Below are positions 6,680-13,887 of a stretch of DNA of 15,675 nucleotides, piece by piece. Position 1 is the first letter of the stretch; every line of letters starts with the position of its first letter. The DNA is taken from contig CADBKS010000049.1 of the NCBI GenBank assembly GCA_902795255.1, positions 1 to 15,675 of the forward strand, written 5' to 3'. The translations under genes and the position numbers were made by a program. The stretch comes from an uncultured Chloroflexota bacterium (GTDB taxonomy: Bacteria; Chloroflexota; Anaerolineae; Anaerolineales; Anaerolineaceae). Below the pieces are notes generated by a model. It was not told the origin of the DNA and did no database searches. It saw only the letters and a list, made by a program, of their open reading frames with translations.

Positions 6680-9600
6680 CTACTGATAACTGACCGGGCC
6701 GACCGAAAGCACGCCGCCCATTCCCTGGATCCCGGAGTCATGGATATGGTCTTCCACCGGTTCCGGCAGCTTTCCTTCGACGCTCAGGGACACGGATCCG
6801 ACCTCGGAACGGCTCATCAGGTGCCGGTTTTTATCCGTCACGCGGAACACACAGGTGCGGCCGGTCGACACGTCATTGCCGGAACGGCAGTTGGCCTCGC
6901 TGTTTTCCTGCATACAGGCATCCAGGCTGGAATAGCAGTACATCATCTCCGGGCTCAGGCCTTTGTCCTGGGTGATCTCCGCATGTCCGCCGCAGTAAAT
7001 ATTCTGGTTGACCGCGGCTTCCGGCGCGATATGGATCCGGACGTCCCCGACAGCCGTATGGCCGCTGTTAACCGCCGAACCACCGCCGAACACTGCATTT
7101 TCCACCAGCCCTTCGATCTCGATCTCACTGCTGCCGACAAGGGATTCCGCCGCGTCACCGACTGCCTTTCCGCCGCCGTAAACAAACTGGACACGTCCCA
7201 GGATCGTGAGCTTCGCGGTCTCCGCGGTCACAGAGATCCGGTTCGCATCGGTGGCATTGCCGCCGGTTTCGTTTTTCACCAGCTTGCCGGCATAGATCCC
7301 GGTACAGTTGACGGTGATGATATTTTTCCCGATCGTCAGCGGCACACCGCCGGCTGCCAGGTAATGGCCCTTGAAGTTCAGGGATCGGACCTGGGCCGGG
7401 TTGGACGGCTCGATGCGCAGCGATCTCAGGTTCTTATCATACGGGACTTCCAGATCGTCATCGATCTCCTGGTTCCCCGCCAGATAAATGACCACATCCG
7501 TTCCCGCATCGGTATAGGCGATCTTCTGAAAAGCCTTGGCAAGCGTCTTGACCGGCTGATAGGGATCGACCGTGATCTCCTGCGTCTCACCCACGCCCAT
7601 CAGCTCCGGATCTGTCTCCGCGAAGCGATAGGCGCGCAGCAGCGCCCTTGATTTTTCCCTGGCGGACTGTCCGTCCCGGACCACATCGCCCCAGACGGTC
7701 CCGTACAGGGAGGCTTCCGTCATCTCGACGGTCGTGGAGATCTGAACGTTCTCTTCCGAACACTGCTGCGAATTCTTCCGGGAACTGCAGTAAGACTGCA
7801 GGTCCGTGTCGATCTCGCTCTGGGAATTTCCGCCGAAATAAAGATTGCCGCGGACCTCAGCGGTATTGGCGAGGATGACCTTTGACACGCCGGTGCTGAA
7901 GGATTTCGAACCGGCACCGATCGAATAACCGCCGCTGAAGACATTGTTCTGGACGGTGCCCTTGATGATCAGCGTCGAATTTTCAGTCGTGATCCGGCAG
8001 GGGGCATTCCGCGTCCCCACACCGTTGGAGGAACTGCCGCCGTACACACTGCTCACATTTCCTTCGACCACCAGATAAGCATCCCGGACGGTTTCATTTC
8101 CGCTGAAGACCCTGCCGCCGGCAAACACGGACCCGCCGGTGACCGTGACGTTCTCACCGATCGTGAGCGGGACCCCGTTGGCGTACAGCGCATGCTCGTT
8201 AAGCTTGATCGAATAATTCCGTCCCGGGACCGATTCGATCCGCACGGACGTGATCCCCTTGTTGGTCGGCAGGAGAAAATCGTCCGTCAGCGTCACGTTA
8301 TCCGCCAGCTGGATCGTAACATCGCCGCCCGGATACATGATGGACTGCGCTGCGTGTTTGAGCGTTTTGTGCCCGTTCCATACCCCGGCCTGAATGACCT
8401 GCGGATACTCGACATGCATCATTCCCTCATCCGGCGCCTGGATATAATTCAGGTTCTCCACCACGGACCCGGCGTTGTTTGCCGCCAGCCCGTCTTCGAT
8501 CACATCCCCGGTGATCACCGCGTAAACCGCCGCGTTCACCTGCTTCACGACAGAGCTGCCCGGTTTTGAGCAGGTCTCATCGCCTTTGATCTGGTTCTTC
8601 GCGCACTTGTAGTCAGCCGATCCGCCCATCACCAGGTTCCCGCCGATCTTCGCCGTATCGGAAATGACCAGTGTCGTCGTCCCGATCTCGGACTTCGCGG
8701 AAGTGGCGACCACATAGCCGCCGCCGAAAACATGGTTGCGGACCGTTCCCGTGATCACGACCGTGGATTCGGTGATCTCGGATACACAGTTCATGCAGCT
8801 GACATAACTGCCCGCGTAGACCATTCCGACTTCACCCGCGATCACCAGTGAGGCCGTATCCTTTTTATCCGTTCCGCCGGCTGAAAGGACCCCTGCATAG
8901 ATCGTGGAATTGTTGAGCGTGATGTTTTTGCCGATCGTCAGTTCCACACCGTTGGCATAGATCGGCAGGTTCGCCATATTGATCGAAACCGGGATATCCG
9001 CGTCAATGGTCACCCGCTCCAGCGAATTGCCGAGATAGGGGACAACGATCGCGTAGGCTTCGGTATAGTTGTAGTAATTGTCGACTTTGATCGTCAGATC
9101 CGTGACCGAGGGATCGATGTTGGCATTCTGCAGCGCGGTGCTGATCCGGTCAAAATCCTTCCCGTAACCGATCACGATCTCCTGATAGACCGGGTCGGAA
9201 GCTTCCTTTTGCTGCATTGACGCTTCCGTCTCTTCATAGCTGAAAGAAGGATAATAACGGTTCCGGTCAGCCTGTCCGTGAACGGACAGCCCGTTGGAGC
9301 TGCGGTGGATGCCGTTGTTCACGTTGCCGCGGATATCCGCATACACCGTGCCCATCGTCACCGTGCCGTACTCCTGCTGGCAGGAATCCGCGCTTCCCGC
9401 GCTGTCAGATCCGTACTGGCAGAGTGCGCCGACAAAACCGCCGTAATAGAGCATATCGCTGACCAGCGCGCGGCGGTCCAGGAATATATAGCTTTCTTCC
9501 ACATGGGATACGCTTCCCGTACCGACTGCGTAGCCGCCGCCGTATACATTATGCACCACATTGCCATAGATCTCCAGGTTCGCCGTTTCGACAGAAGCGC

Positions 9601-11890
9601 GGCCCTGGTTCACACCCGCACCGCGGATCTCACCGCCGGCATAAACGTCATAGACAGTCCCGTAGATCACGACATCGGAGGAGGGCAGCGCTTTTTCGGT
9701 ATTCCCGATCGCGTATCCGCCACCGAAAACGGTCATGCCGGAAAGCGTAAGGTTTTTCCCGATGCGCAGCGGGATCCCGTTCGCATACAGGCGCACATTG
9801 AAAGCCTGCACCGTATGCGGTTTTTCACTGTCAAGGATCAGCTCCGTGATCCCCTTGTCTTCCGGGACCAGGATGATCTGGGATTCGTCCAGACGCTCGA
9901 TCTTGTCCAGCAGGACCCGGACACTGCCGCTGTTCGAGGGCAGCCCGCGCCACATATCGTCAATGGTATAGTAAGAGGTCCCCAGCCCGATCTCAACTGT
10001 CACCGGCGCAGGCGTCGGGGTGCGCGTATTGGTGGGTACCGGCGTCGGGGTATCGGTCGGCACCGGAGTGTCCGTCGCTGTGGGCAGCGGCGTCGCTGTA
10101 TCCGTCAGTACCGGCGTATCGGTTGCAGTCGGAAGCGGTGTGTTTGTATCCGTAGGCACCGGAGTGTCCGTATCCGTCGGGACCGGGGTGTCGGTATCGG
10201 TCGGGACCGGCGTATCCGTACTCGTCGGAAGCGGTGTGTTTGTATCGGTAGGCACCGGGGTATTGGTATCCGTCGAGACAGCAGGAGTGGTCTGCATACG
10301 CGCACGGCGGGTCGGTTTCAGTGTTTCCGTTACCGCAGGTGTATTCGTATCGGTCGGCACCGGGGTATTGGTATCCGTGGGCAGCGGCGTATTTGTCTCC
10401 GTCGGAACCGGTGTGTCCGTATCCGTCGGAAGCGGTATATTGGTATCCGTCGGAAGCGGCGTGTCGGTCACGGCGCCTTCCGGTGTATCGGTCGGAGCAG
10501 CTGTGTCTGTCATAACCGGGAGCCGGTCCATCGCCGTTTTTGCCGGACGGTTCCGGAAAATAAAGAATACGCAGACAGCCAGCAGAACGGCCAGCACCGC
10601 GATGATCACCCAAAGAGTCTTCTTACCTCCGCCGCCGGTACTTCCGGATCCGCCGCCCTCATTTGAGCTTCCGCCGGAGCCATTGCCGGATCCCGTATCA
10701 CCGGAACCGCCGCCGGTATTTCCGGTTCCGCCGCTATCTGAGCTGCCGCCCGATCCGCTGCCGGACCCCGTATCACCGGAACCGCCGCCGGTATTTCCGG
10801 TTCCGCTCTCATCTGAGCTGCCGCCGGAGCCATTGCCGGATCCCGTATCTCCGTCTGTCTCCGTTTCAGTACCGGTTTCCGTTTCCGCCGCGTTCAGCGC
10901 CTCACGAAACGAAGCCACATCCGGCCAGCGGTCTTCCTCATGAAAGGCAAACGCCTTCAGAACAGCGTCGCTGACCTTTTGGGAAACACCGTACTTCGTC
11001 AGCGGGACCACGTCATCATTCTGGGCGCGCATATAAGATTCCGGCGGCAGTTTTCCGCTCAGGAGATAGTAATAGGTGGCCCCGAGTGCGTAAATATCCG
11101 AACGGGCTGTCGCGTGTCCGCCGATCTGTTCGAGAGGGGTGAAACCTTTTTTCTCGACAACAACGGAGCTCACGCTGCCAATATCATCATCTTTTTTCTC
11201 GATCCGGGCCGCCGCGTCCTTGGCAGCACCGAAATCCAGCAGGACCGGATTTCCATCTTCGTCGATAAGGATATTGTCCGGAGCGATATCGCGGTGCAGG
11301 ATGCCGTCCTTGTGGATCTTCGCAAGCACCGCAAGGATCGGATCCAGCAGCGGAATCAGTTCCGACTCGGAAAATTTTTCTCCGGGCTTCTCGCGGATGA
11401 TCTTGCTCAGGGCCTTTCCCTGCACATAGTCCATCACAAAATAAGCTGTATTGTTCTCCCGGAAAATACGGTAAACATGGACAACATTTGAATAACTGTT
11501 CAGCTTCGCGAGGACCCGGGCTTCTTTGTAAAACATCTCCAGGCTTTTGGAATAAACGTCCGCGTCTTTACTGTTCAGCGCAAGGACCTTTGAGACCTCG
11601 GAACTCGGTACATAATTCAGCTGGCTCACCAGGGATGCCCGGGCGACCATCCCCTTGGGATAGAACTCCTTGATGGCGACTTCTTTGTCAAGATCCAGGT
11701 CGAACCCTTTGTATGTGATGCCGAATCCACCCTTCCCGAGCACACCGCCGATCAGGTAACAGGCACCGATGACCGTTCCGGGCTGCAGAGCCTCCATGAT
11801 CCGGGCATTGTCGCTTTCCTCATAATGACAGTCACACTCCCCGCTTTCGGGCAATGGTTTGAAACAATATGGACAGCGGTTTAATTCCAT
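6680..11890 (-). CDS. Giant transmembrane Ser/Thr protein kinase with four-module ectodomain
   Basis: A 1736-residue single-pass protein. Residues 6-21 form a short zinc-ribbon-like motif (CPYC, then CDC). The kinase domain (about 40-332) has GKGGFG (52-57), AIK with K74, a helix-C glutamate E123, HRDIAPDN (199-206) with catalytic D201, DFG (219-221) and GFTPLEQ (249-255). The HRD loop has Ala where many kinases have Lys. Then come three 25-residue Gly/Ser repeats (347-421), a membrane span (424-446), a Thr/Pro-rich stalk (457-630) and an ectodomain (631-1736) of four related modules with YANG-x-PL-x-IGKN and VYGGG/VFGGG motifs, suggestive of a beta-solenoid. No PASTA repeats occur. It should phosphorylate cytoplasmic Ser/Thr in response to an external cue or wall contact (inference). 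The likely substrates and readers are the adjacent FHA and PP2C proteins. The ribosome site is weak: GGAAG lies about 18 bases upstream of ATG. Confidence 0.92.
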   Translation of the reverse strand: MELNRCPYCFKPLPESGECDCHYEESDNARIMEALQPGTVIGACYLIGGVLGKGGFGITYKGFDLDLDKEVAIKEFYPKGMVARASLVSQLNYVPSSEVSKVLALNSKDADVYSKSLEMFYKEARVLAKLNSYSNVVHVYRIFRENNTAYFVMDYVQGKALSKIIREKPGEKFSESELIPLLDPILAVLAKIHKDGILHRDIAPDNILIDEDGNPVLLDFGAAKDAAARIEKKDDDIGSVSSVVVEKKGFTPLEQIGGHATARSDIYALGATYYYLLSGKLPPESYMRAQNDDVVPLTKYGVSQKVSDAVLKAFAFHEEDRWPDVASFREALNAAETETGTETETDGDTGSGNGSGGSSDESGTGNTGGGSGDTGSGSGSGGSSDSGGTGNTGGGSGDTGSGNGSGGSSNEGGGSGSTGGGGKKTLWVIIAVLAVLLAVCVFFIFRNRPAKTAMDRLPVMTDTAAPTDTPEGAVTDTPLPTDTNIPLPTDTDTPVPTETNTPLPTDTNTPVPTDTNTPAVTETLKPTRRARMQTTPAVSTDTNTPVPTDTNTPLPTSTDTPVPTDTDTPVPTDTDTPVPTDTNTPLPTATDTPVLTDTATPLPTATDTPVPTDTPTPVPTNTRTPTPAPVTVEIGLGTSYYTIDDMWRGLPSNSGSVRVLLDKIERLDESQIILVPEDKGITELILDSEKPHTVQAFNVRLYANGIPLRIGKNLTLSGMTVFGGGYAIGNTEKALPSSDVVIYGTVYDVYAGGEIRGAGVNQGRASVETANLEIYGNVVHNVYGGGYAVGTGSVSHVEESYIFLDRRALVSDMLYYGGFVGALCQYGSDSAGSADSCQQEYGTVTMGTVYADIRGNVNNGIHRSSNGLSVHGQADRNRYYPSFSYEETEASMQQKEASDPVYQEIVIGYGKDFDRISTALQNANIDPSVTDLTIKVDNYYNYTEAYAIVVPYLGNSLERVTIDADIPVSINMANLPIYANGVELTIGKNITLNNSTIYAGVLSAGGTDKKDTASLVIAGEVGMVYAGSYVSCMNCVSEITESTVVITGTVRNHVFGGGYVVATSAKSEIGTTTLVISDTAKIGGNLVMGGSADYKCAKNQIKGDETCSKPGSSVVKQVNAAVYAVITGDVIEDGLAANNAGSVVENLNYIQAPDEGMMHVEYPQVIQAGVWNGHKTLKHAAQSIMYPGGDVTIQLADNVTLTDDFLLPTNKGITSVRIESVPGRNYSIKLNEHALYANGVPLTIGENVTVTGGSVFAGGRVFSGNETVRDAYLVVEGNVSSVYGGSSSNGVGTRNAPCRITTENSTLIIKGTVQNNVFSGGYSIGAGSKSFSTGVSKVILANTAEVRGNLYFGGNSQSEIDTDLQSYCSSRKNSQQCSEENVQISTTVEMTEASLYGTVWGDVVRDGQSAREKSRALLRAYRFAETDPELMGVGETQEITVDPYQPVKTLAKAFQKIAYTDAGTDVVIYLAGNQEIDDDLEVPYDKNLRSLRIEPSNPAQVRSLNFKGHYLAAGGVPLTIGKNIITVNCTGIYAGKLVKNETGGNATDANRISVTAETAKLTILGRVQFVYGGGKAVGDAAESLVGSSEIEIEGLVENAVFGGGSAVNSGHTAVGDVRIHIAPEAAVNQNIYCGGHAEITQDKGLSPEMMYCYSSLDACMQENSEANCRSGNDVSTGRTCVFRVTDKNRHLMSRSEVGSVSLSVEGKLPEPVEDHIHDSGIQGMGGVLSVGPVSYQ
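6692..10000 (-). repeat. Four tandem ectodomain modules in the kinase (about 260-300 codons each)
   Basis: Module starts are at residues about 631, 903, 1164 and 1437, each opening with a beta-strand and a helix-like segment (such as EIVIGYGKDFDRISTAL). The motif (L/I)YANGxxLxIGxN recurs at residues 701, 977 and 1235, and in altered form (LAAGGVPLTIGKN) at 1511, spaced 276, 258 and 276 residues. Each module then has two to three Gly-rich turns (VYGGGYAVG, VFGGGYVV, VYGGSSS, VFGGGSAV) and ends with a loop holding paired cysteines. The modules are highly diverged in sequence, so the duplication is old. A right-handed beta-solenoid, adhesin-like fold is my inference. Confidence 0.8.
10001..10522 (-). 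repeat. Thr/Pro-rich stalk repeats (24-bp period) in the kinase
   Basis: Residues 457-630 are built from an 8-residue unit of the form TPxPTDTx, giving a 24-bp DNA period. The run is broken once at residues 519-540 by a basic segment containing KPTRRARMQ. Such extended Thr/Pro stretches usually span the cell wall and may be O-glycosylated. Confidence 0.9.
10628..10852 (-). repeat. Three 75-bp Gly/Ser linker repeats in the kinase
   Basis: Residues 347-371, 372-396 and 397-421 are three 25-residue units starting GDTGSG and rich in Gly and Ser. They sit between the kinase domain and the membrane span, so this is a long flexible linker on the cytoplasmic side. Confidence 0.88.
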
Positions 11891-11956
11891 AAGGCAGTTC
11901 TGATTTCTTCCGGGATTTCCTGTCCGGCCGTTTTCACGTGCATGAACAGCACTAAA

Positions 11957-11962
11957 ATTATA
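11957..11962 (-). promoter_or_regulatory. Candidate -10 box for the kinase gene
   Basis: A perfect TATAAT on the minus strand lies 66 bases before the kinase ATG. No good -35 box is seen 16-18 bases upstream, so an activator or an alternative site may be needed. The 22-bp repeat begins 21 bases upstream, roughly where a -35 region or activator would sit. Confidence 0.4.
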
Positions 11963-11983
11963 ATCACATCAGAAGCCAAATCA

Positions 11984-12005
11984 GTGTCCCTGCAGAAGAC
12001 TTTTT
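11984..12005. repeat. 22-bp direct repeat, copy upstream of kinase gene
   Basis: GTGTCCC, two variable bases, then CAGAAGACTTTTT; matches 20 of 22 bases with 6638-6659. It overlaps the -35 region expected for the kinase promoter. Confidence 0.55.
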
Positions 12006-12064
12006 CCGTTTCCGCAGACCCTTCTCCAAAAACGGCATCAGCCCCTGCCGGACCGCTTTAAACC

Positions 12065-12099
12065 AAAAACAGCGCGGGGATATACCCCGCGCTGTTTTT
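12065..12099. terminator. Intrinsic terminator after hpf
   Basis: A perfect 15-bp inverted repeat AAAAACAGCGCGGGG / CCCCGCGCTGTTTTT with a 5-base loop (ATATA). The T-run on either strand makes it bidirectional in form, but with all genes on the minus strand it serves to end the pilin-comF-hpf operon. Confidence 0.93.
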
Positions 12100-12136
12100 A
12101 TTTATTTGAGAACTGTTGTTTTACGGTCCGAAGGTA

Positions 12137-12712
12137 TTACGCAATTTCGGGCTCGATGACGCCATAGGTGCCGTCATTCCGCTTGTAGAGGATGTTGATG
12201 GCTGCCTTATCCGCGTTGTAGAAGACGAAGAAATTATCATGGGAAGAAAGCTGCATCTGATCGACAGCCTCCAGCTCGCTCATCGGCAGGACGGCGAACT
12301 TCTTATGGCGGACGATCACCGGCTGTTCTTCATTTGCATCCAGGTCGATGCTGTGATCCTGATCGGCCGGAAGTGTCTGGGAGACAGCGGTACCGTCACC
12401 GCGGCCGCGCGCCCGCTTGCCCTTGAAGCGTTCGATCTGACGGGTCATCTTGTCCATGGAAGCATCGACTGCAGCGGAAAGGTCATCAGCGGTCTCTTCC
12501 GTTCGGAGAATATACCCCTTGCCGCGGATGGTGATCTGGGATGAATAACGGTCTGCCGCATTGCGGGCATTCTTCATATGGGAGAGGTCAACGCGAATTT
12601 CGTCGATATCCTGCAGGAAGCGGTCAACTTTACCGATCTTCGAGATGACATAGTCATGGATCCGATCGGAGATCTCTATATTCTTGCCATAAATTGCGAT
12701 TTTGTCTTCCAT
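12137..12712 (-). CDS. hpf: Long-form ribosome hibernation promoting factor
   Basis: A 191-residue protein starting MEDKIAIYGKNIEISDRI. The N-terminal part (1 to about 105) is the HPF/YfiA fold that sits in the decoding channel of the 30S subunit, and the C-terminal part (about 128-191, from NEEQPVIVRHKKF to GVIEPEIA) is the dimerisation domain typical of long HPFs, which pairs 70S ribosomes into inactive 100S particles in slow growth. I chose the ATG at 12712 over an in-frame TTG four codons earlier because GGAGGG (12717-12722) overlaps that TTG and is placed correctly only for the ATG. The gene follows the ComF gene by 21 bases and is closed by a strong terminator. Stress regulation of hpf is usual, but here the nearest clear promoter is a sigma-A type ahead of the pilin. 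Confidence 0.96.
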   Translation of the reverse strand: MEDKIAIYGKNIEISDRIHDYVISKIGKVDRFLQDIDEIRVDLSHMKNARNAADRYSSQITIRGKGYILRTEETADDLSAAVDASMDKMTRQIERFKGKRARGRGDGTAVSQTLPADQDHSIDLDANEEQPVIVRHKKFAVLPMSELEAVDQMQLSSHDNFFVFYNADKAAINILYKRNDGTYGVIEPEIA

Positions 12713-12733
12713 AAAACCCTCCAAAAAATAAAA

Positions 12734-13474
12734 CTAAACGGTGTTCAGTATCGACTGGGGTCCGTGTCCCAGCGCGGCAGTTGCCACACTCAGGCAATGT
12801 ACGGACCCGGCACCGGCATCCAGCAATACCGCTGAACATTCGGCAAATGTGGTGCCGGTGGTCATCACATCATCCAGTAAAAGGATCCGTTTTCCTTTGA
12901 CCAGCAGACCTTCCGCCGCGAAAGCACCGCTGAGGTTTTTCCGGCGCTCATCGGCGTTCAGTCCGACCTGCTGAGCGGTATGCCGGACTTTCACCAGCGC
13001 CCGCGGCTGCTTCGGAACACCGATCCGCCTTGAAAAATCCGCCGCGATCAGCTCCGACTGGTTGAACCCGCGCTGCGCCCTGCGTTTTTCGGAGAGCGGC
13101 ACCGGAACGATCAGGTCGATCTCCCAGTGCAGTTCCGACCAGAGATCCAGCAGCATCCCGGAAAGGATCGGAACGAGACTGAGTTCGCCATTATACTTCA
13201 GCGCCTTGATCAGCGCGGCAGCCGGTCCTTCGTAGATAAACGGCGCGCGGCTGGCGATAAAACGGAATTCCGTTTTTCCGCAGAGCCGGCAGGGCTTTCC
13301 TTTCCGCAGCGGTTTTCCGCATTTCGGGCAGAAAGGAGGTTCCACCGGCTGAAGTTTCGAACGGCACTCCTCACAAAGCAGGGCGCCCGCGGCTCCGCAG
13401 CTGACGCATACGGGCGGGAAGATCCAGTCCACGATCCGCCCGGCCAGCTTCCGGAAACCGGCAGGAACACTCAT
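12734..13474 (-). CDS. ComF family phosphoribosyltransferase-like protein
   Basis: A 246-residue protein with two N-terminal zinc-binding pairs (C23/C26 with C34/C37, and C49/C52 with C62/C65) and a C-terminal phosphoribosyltransferase fold marked by RGFNQSE (135-141) and the PRPP-type loop LLLDDVMTTGTT (198-209). ComF proteins help move single-stranded DNA into the cytoplasm during natural transformation in several bacteria, though many family members lie in non-competence settings. The ATG overlaps the pilin stop (ATGA) and no Shine-Dalgarno site is seen, so its translation is coupled to the pilin. Length and motifs are normal for the family. Confidence 0.93.
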   Translation of the reverse strand: MSVPAGFRKLAGRIVDWIFPPVCVSCGAAGALLCEECRSKLQPVEPPFCPKCGKPLRKGKPCRLCGKTEFRFIASRAPFIYEGPAAALIKALKYNGELSLVPILSGMLLDLWSELHWEIDLIVPVPLSEKRRAQRGFNQSELIAADFSRRIGVPKQPRALVKVRHTAQQVGLNADERRKNLSGAFAAEGLLVKGKRILLLDDVMTTGTTFAECSAVLLDAGAGSVHCLSVATAALGHGPQSILNTV

Positions 13475-13620
13475 ACCGAGGCCATCAGGTCGGATATGAA
13501 TTTTGAGATCGCGGGCCCGAGCAGTGTGACCGCAACATAAAGGATCACCCCGACCAGGATCAGGATCAGCGCATACTCGATCAGTCCGGCTCCGTCTTCT
13601 TTGGATGAAAGGTCTCGCAT
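13471..13620 (-). CDS. Flp/Fap-type pilin (49 residues)
   Basis: A short gene encoding a class III (type IVb) prepilin: a short hydrophilic leader MRDLSSKEDG, then AGLIEYALILILVGVILYVA, a hydrophobic helix with the hallmark Glu at +5 and Tyr at +6 after the expected cleavage following G10. Prepilin peptidase would cut there, and the mature 39-residue subunit would form Flp fibres through a Tad assembly system, none of which lies in this window. The TGA stop overlaps the ComF start by 4 bases. AAGGAA about 5 bases before the ATG, with a further AAGGAGT upstream, gives initiation. A consensus promoter lies 28-56 bases upstream. Pairing a pilin with ComF suggests either surface attachment or DNA uptake; the latter is inference. 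Confidence 0.9.
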   Translation of the reverse strand: MRDLSSKEDGAGLIEYALILILVGVILYVAVTLLGPAISKFISDLMASV

Positions 13621-13647
13621 CGGTTCCTTTTACTCCTTCGTAATTCT

Positions 13648-13676
13648 ATTGTATTTTGCCTTTGTTCGATTGTCAA
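13648..13676 (-). promoter_or_regulatory. Sigma-A promoter of the pilin-comF-hpf operon
   Basis: TTGACA (13671-13676) and TACAAT (13648-13653) are separated by exactly 17 bases on the minus strand. The region upstream to about 13810 is strongly AT-rich, which could act as an UP element. The start of transcription would fall near 13641, leaving a leader of about 20 bases before the pilin ATG. Confidence 0.85.
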
Positions 13677-13811
13677 ATCAAAATCGGCCTTTTTTGGTCA
13701 ATTTTTTATATGAATTTCGCATTTTGGAAATCCGGAACATTTTCAGTTATGATTGTCACTGTTTTTATGTGAAAAAAATCCGGAAACACAAAAGCATCAG
13801 CACAATTTTTT

Positions 13812-13844
13812 AAAACCGGAAGCGGGCGCCCTGTACCGCCCGCT
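13812..13844 (-). terminator. Intrinsic terminator after the epimerase gene
   Basis: AGCGGGCG (13837-13844 arm) pairs with CGCCCGCT (13821-13828 arm) around an 8-base loop, followed on the minus strand by TCCGGTTTT. It lies about 45 bases after the epimerase stop. Confidence 0.75.
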
Positions 13845-13887
13845 CCTTCGGATCCGGAATGATCCATCCGGCCGCCCGTGTCCGGGA

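Larger units (their letters stand above)
11891..12136. other. Intergenic region between hpf and the kinase gene
   Basis: It holds the hpf terminator (12065-12099), one copy of the 22-bp repeat (11984-12005) and a TATAAT box (11957-11962). Apart from these I see no gene or RNA in it. Confidence 0.6.

Noticed and set aside
9278..10666. Plus-strand 462-codon frame
   Set aside because: Antisense of the kinase ectodomain and stalk; Arg/His-rich composition typical of antisense frames in GC-rich genes.
10020..10943. Plus-strand 307-codon frame rich in Val-Gly-Ser repeats
   Set aside because: It is the antisense of the Thr/Pro stalk and Gly/Ser linker of the kinase; the repeats keep all frames open. 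No ribosome site or family similarity.
12713..12724. TTG start four codons upstream for hpf
   Set aside because: The Shine-Dalgarno GGAGGG overlaps this TTG, and is correctly spaced only for the ATG at 12712.
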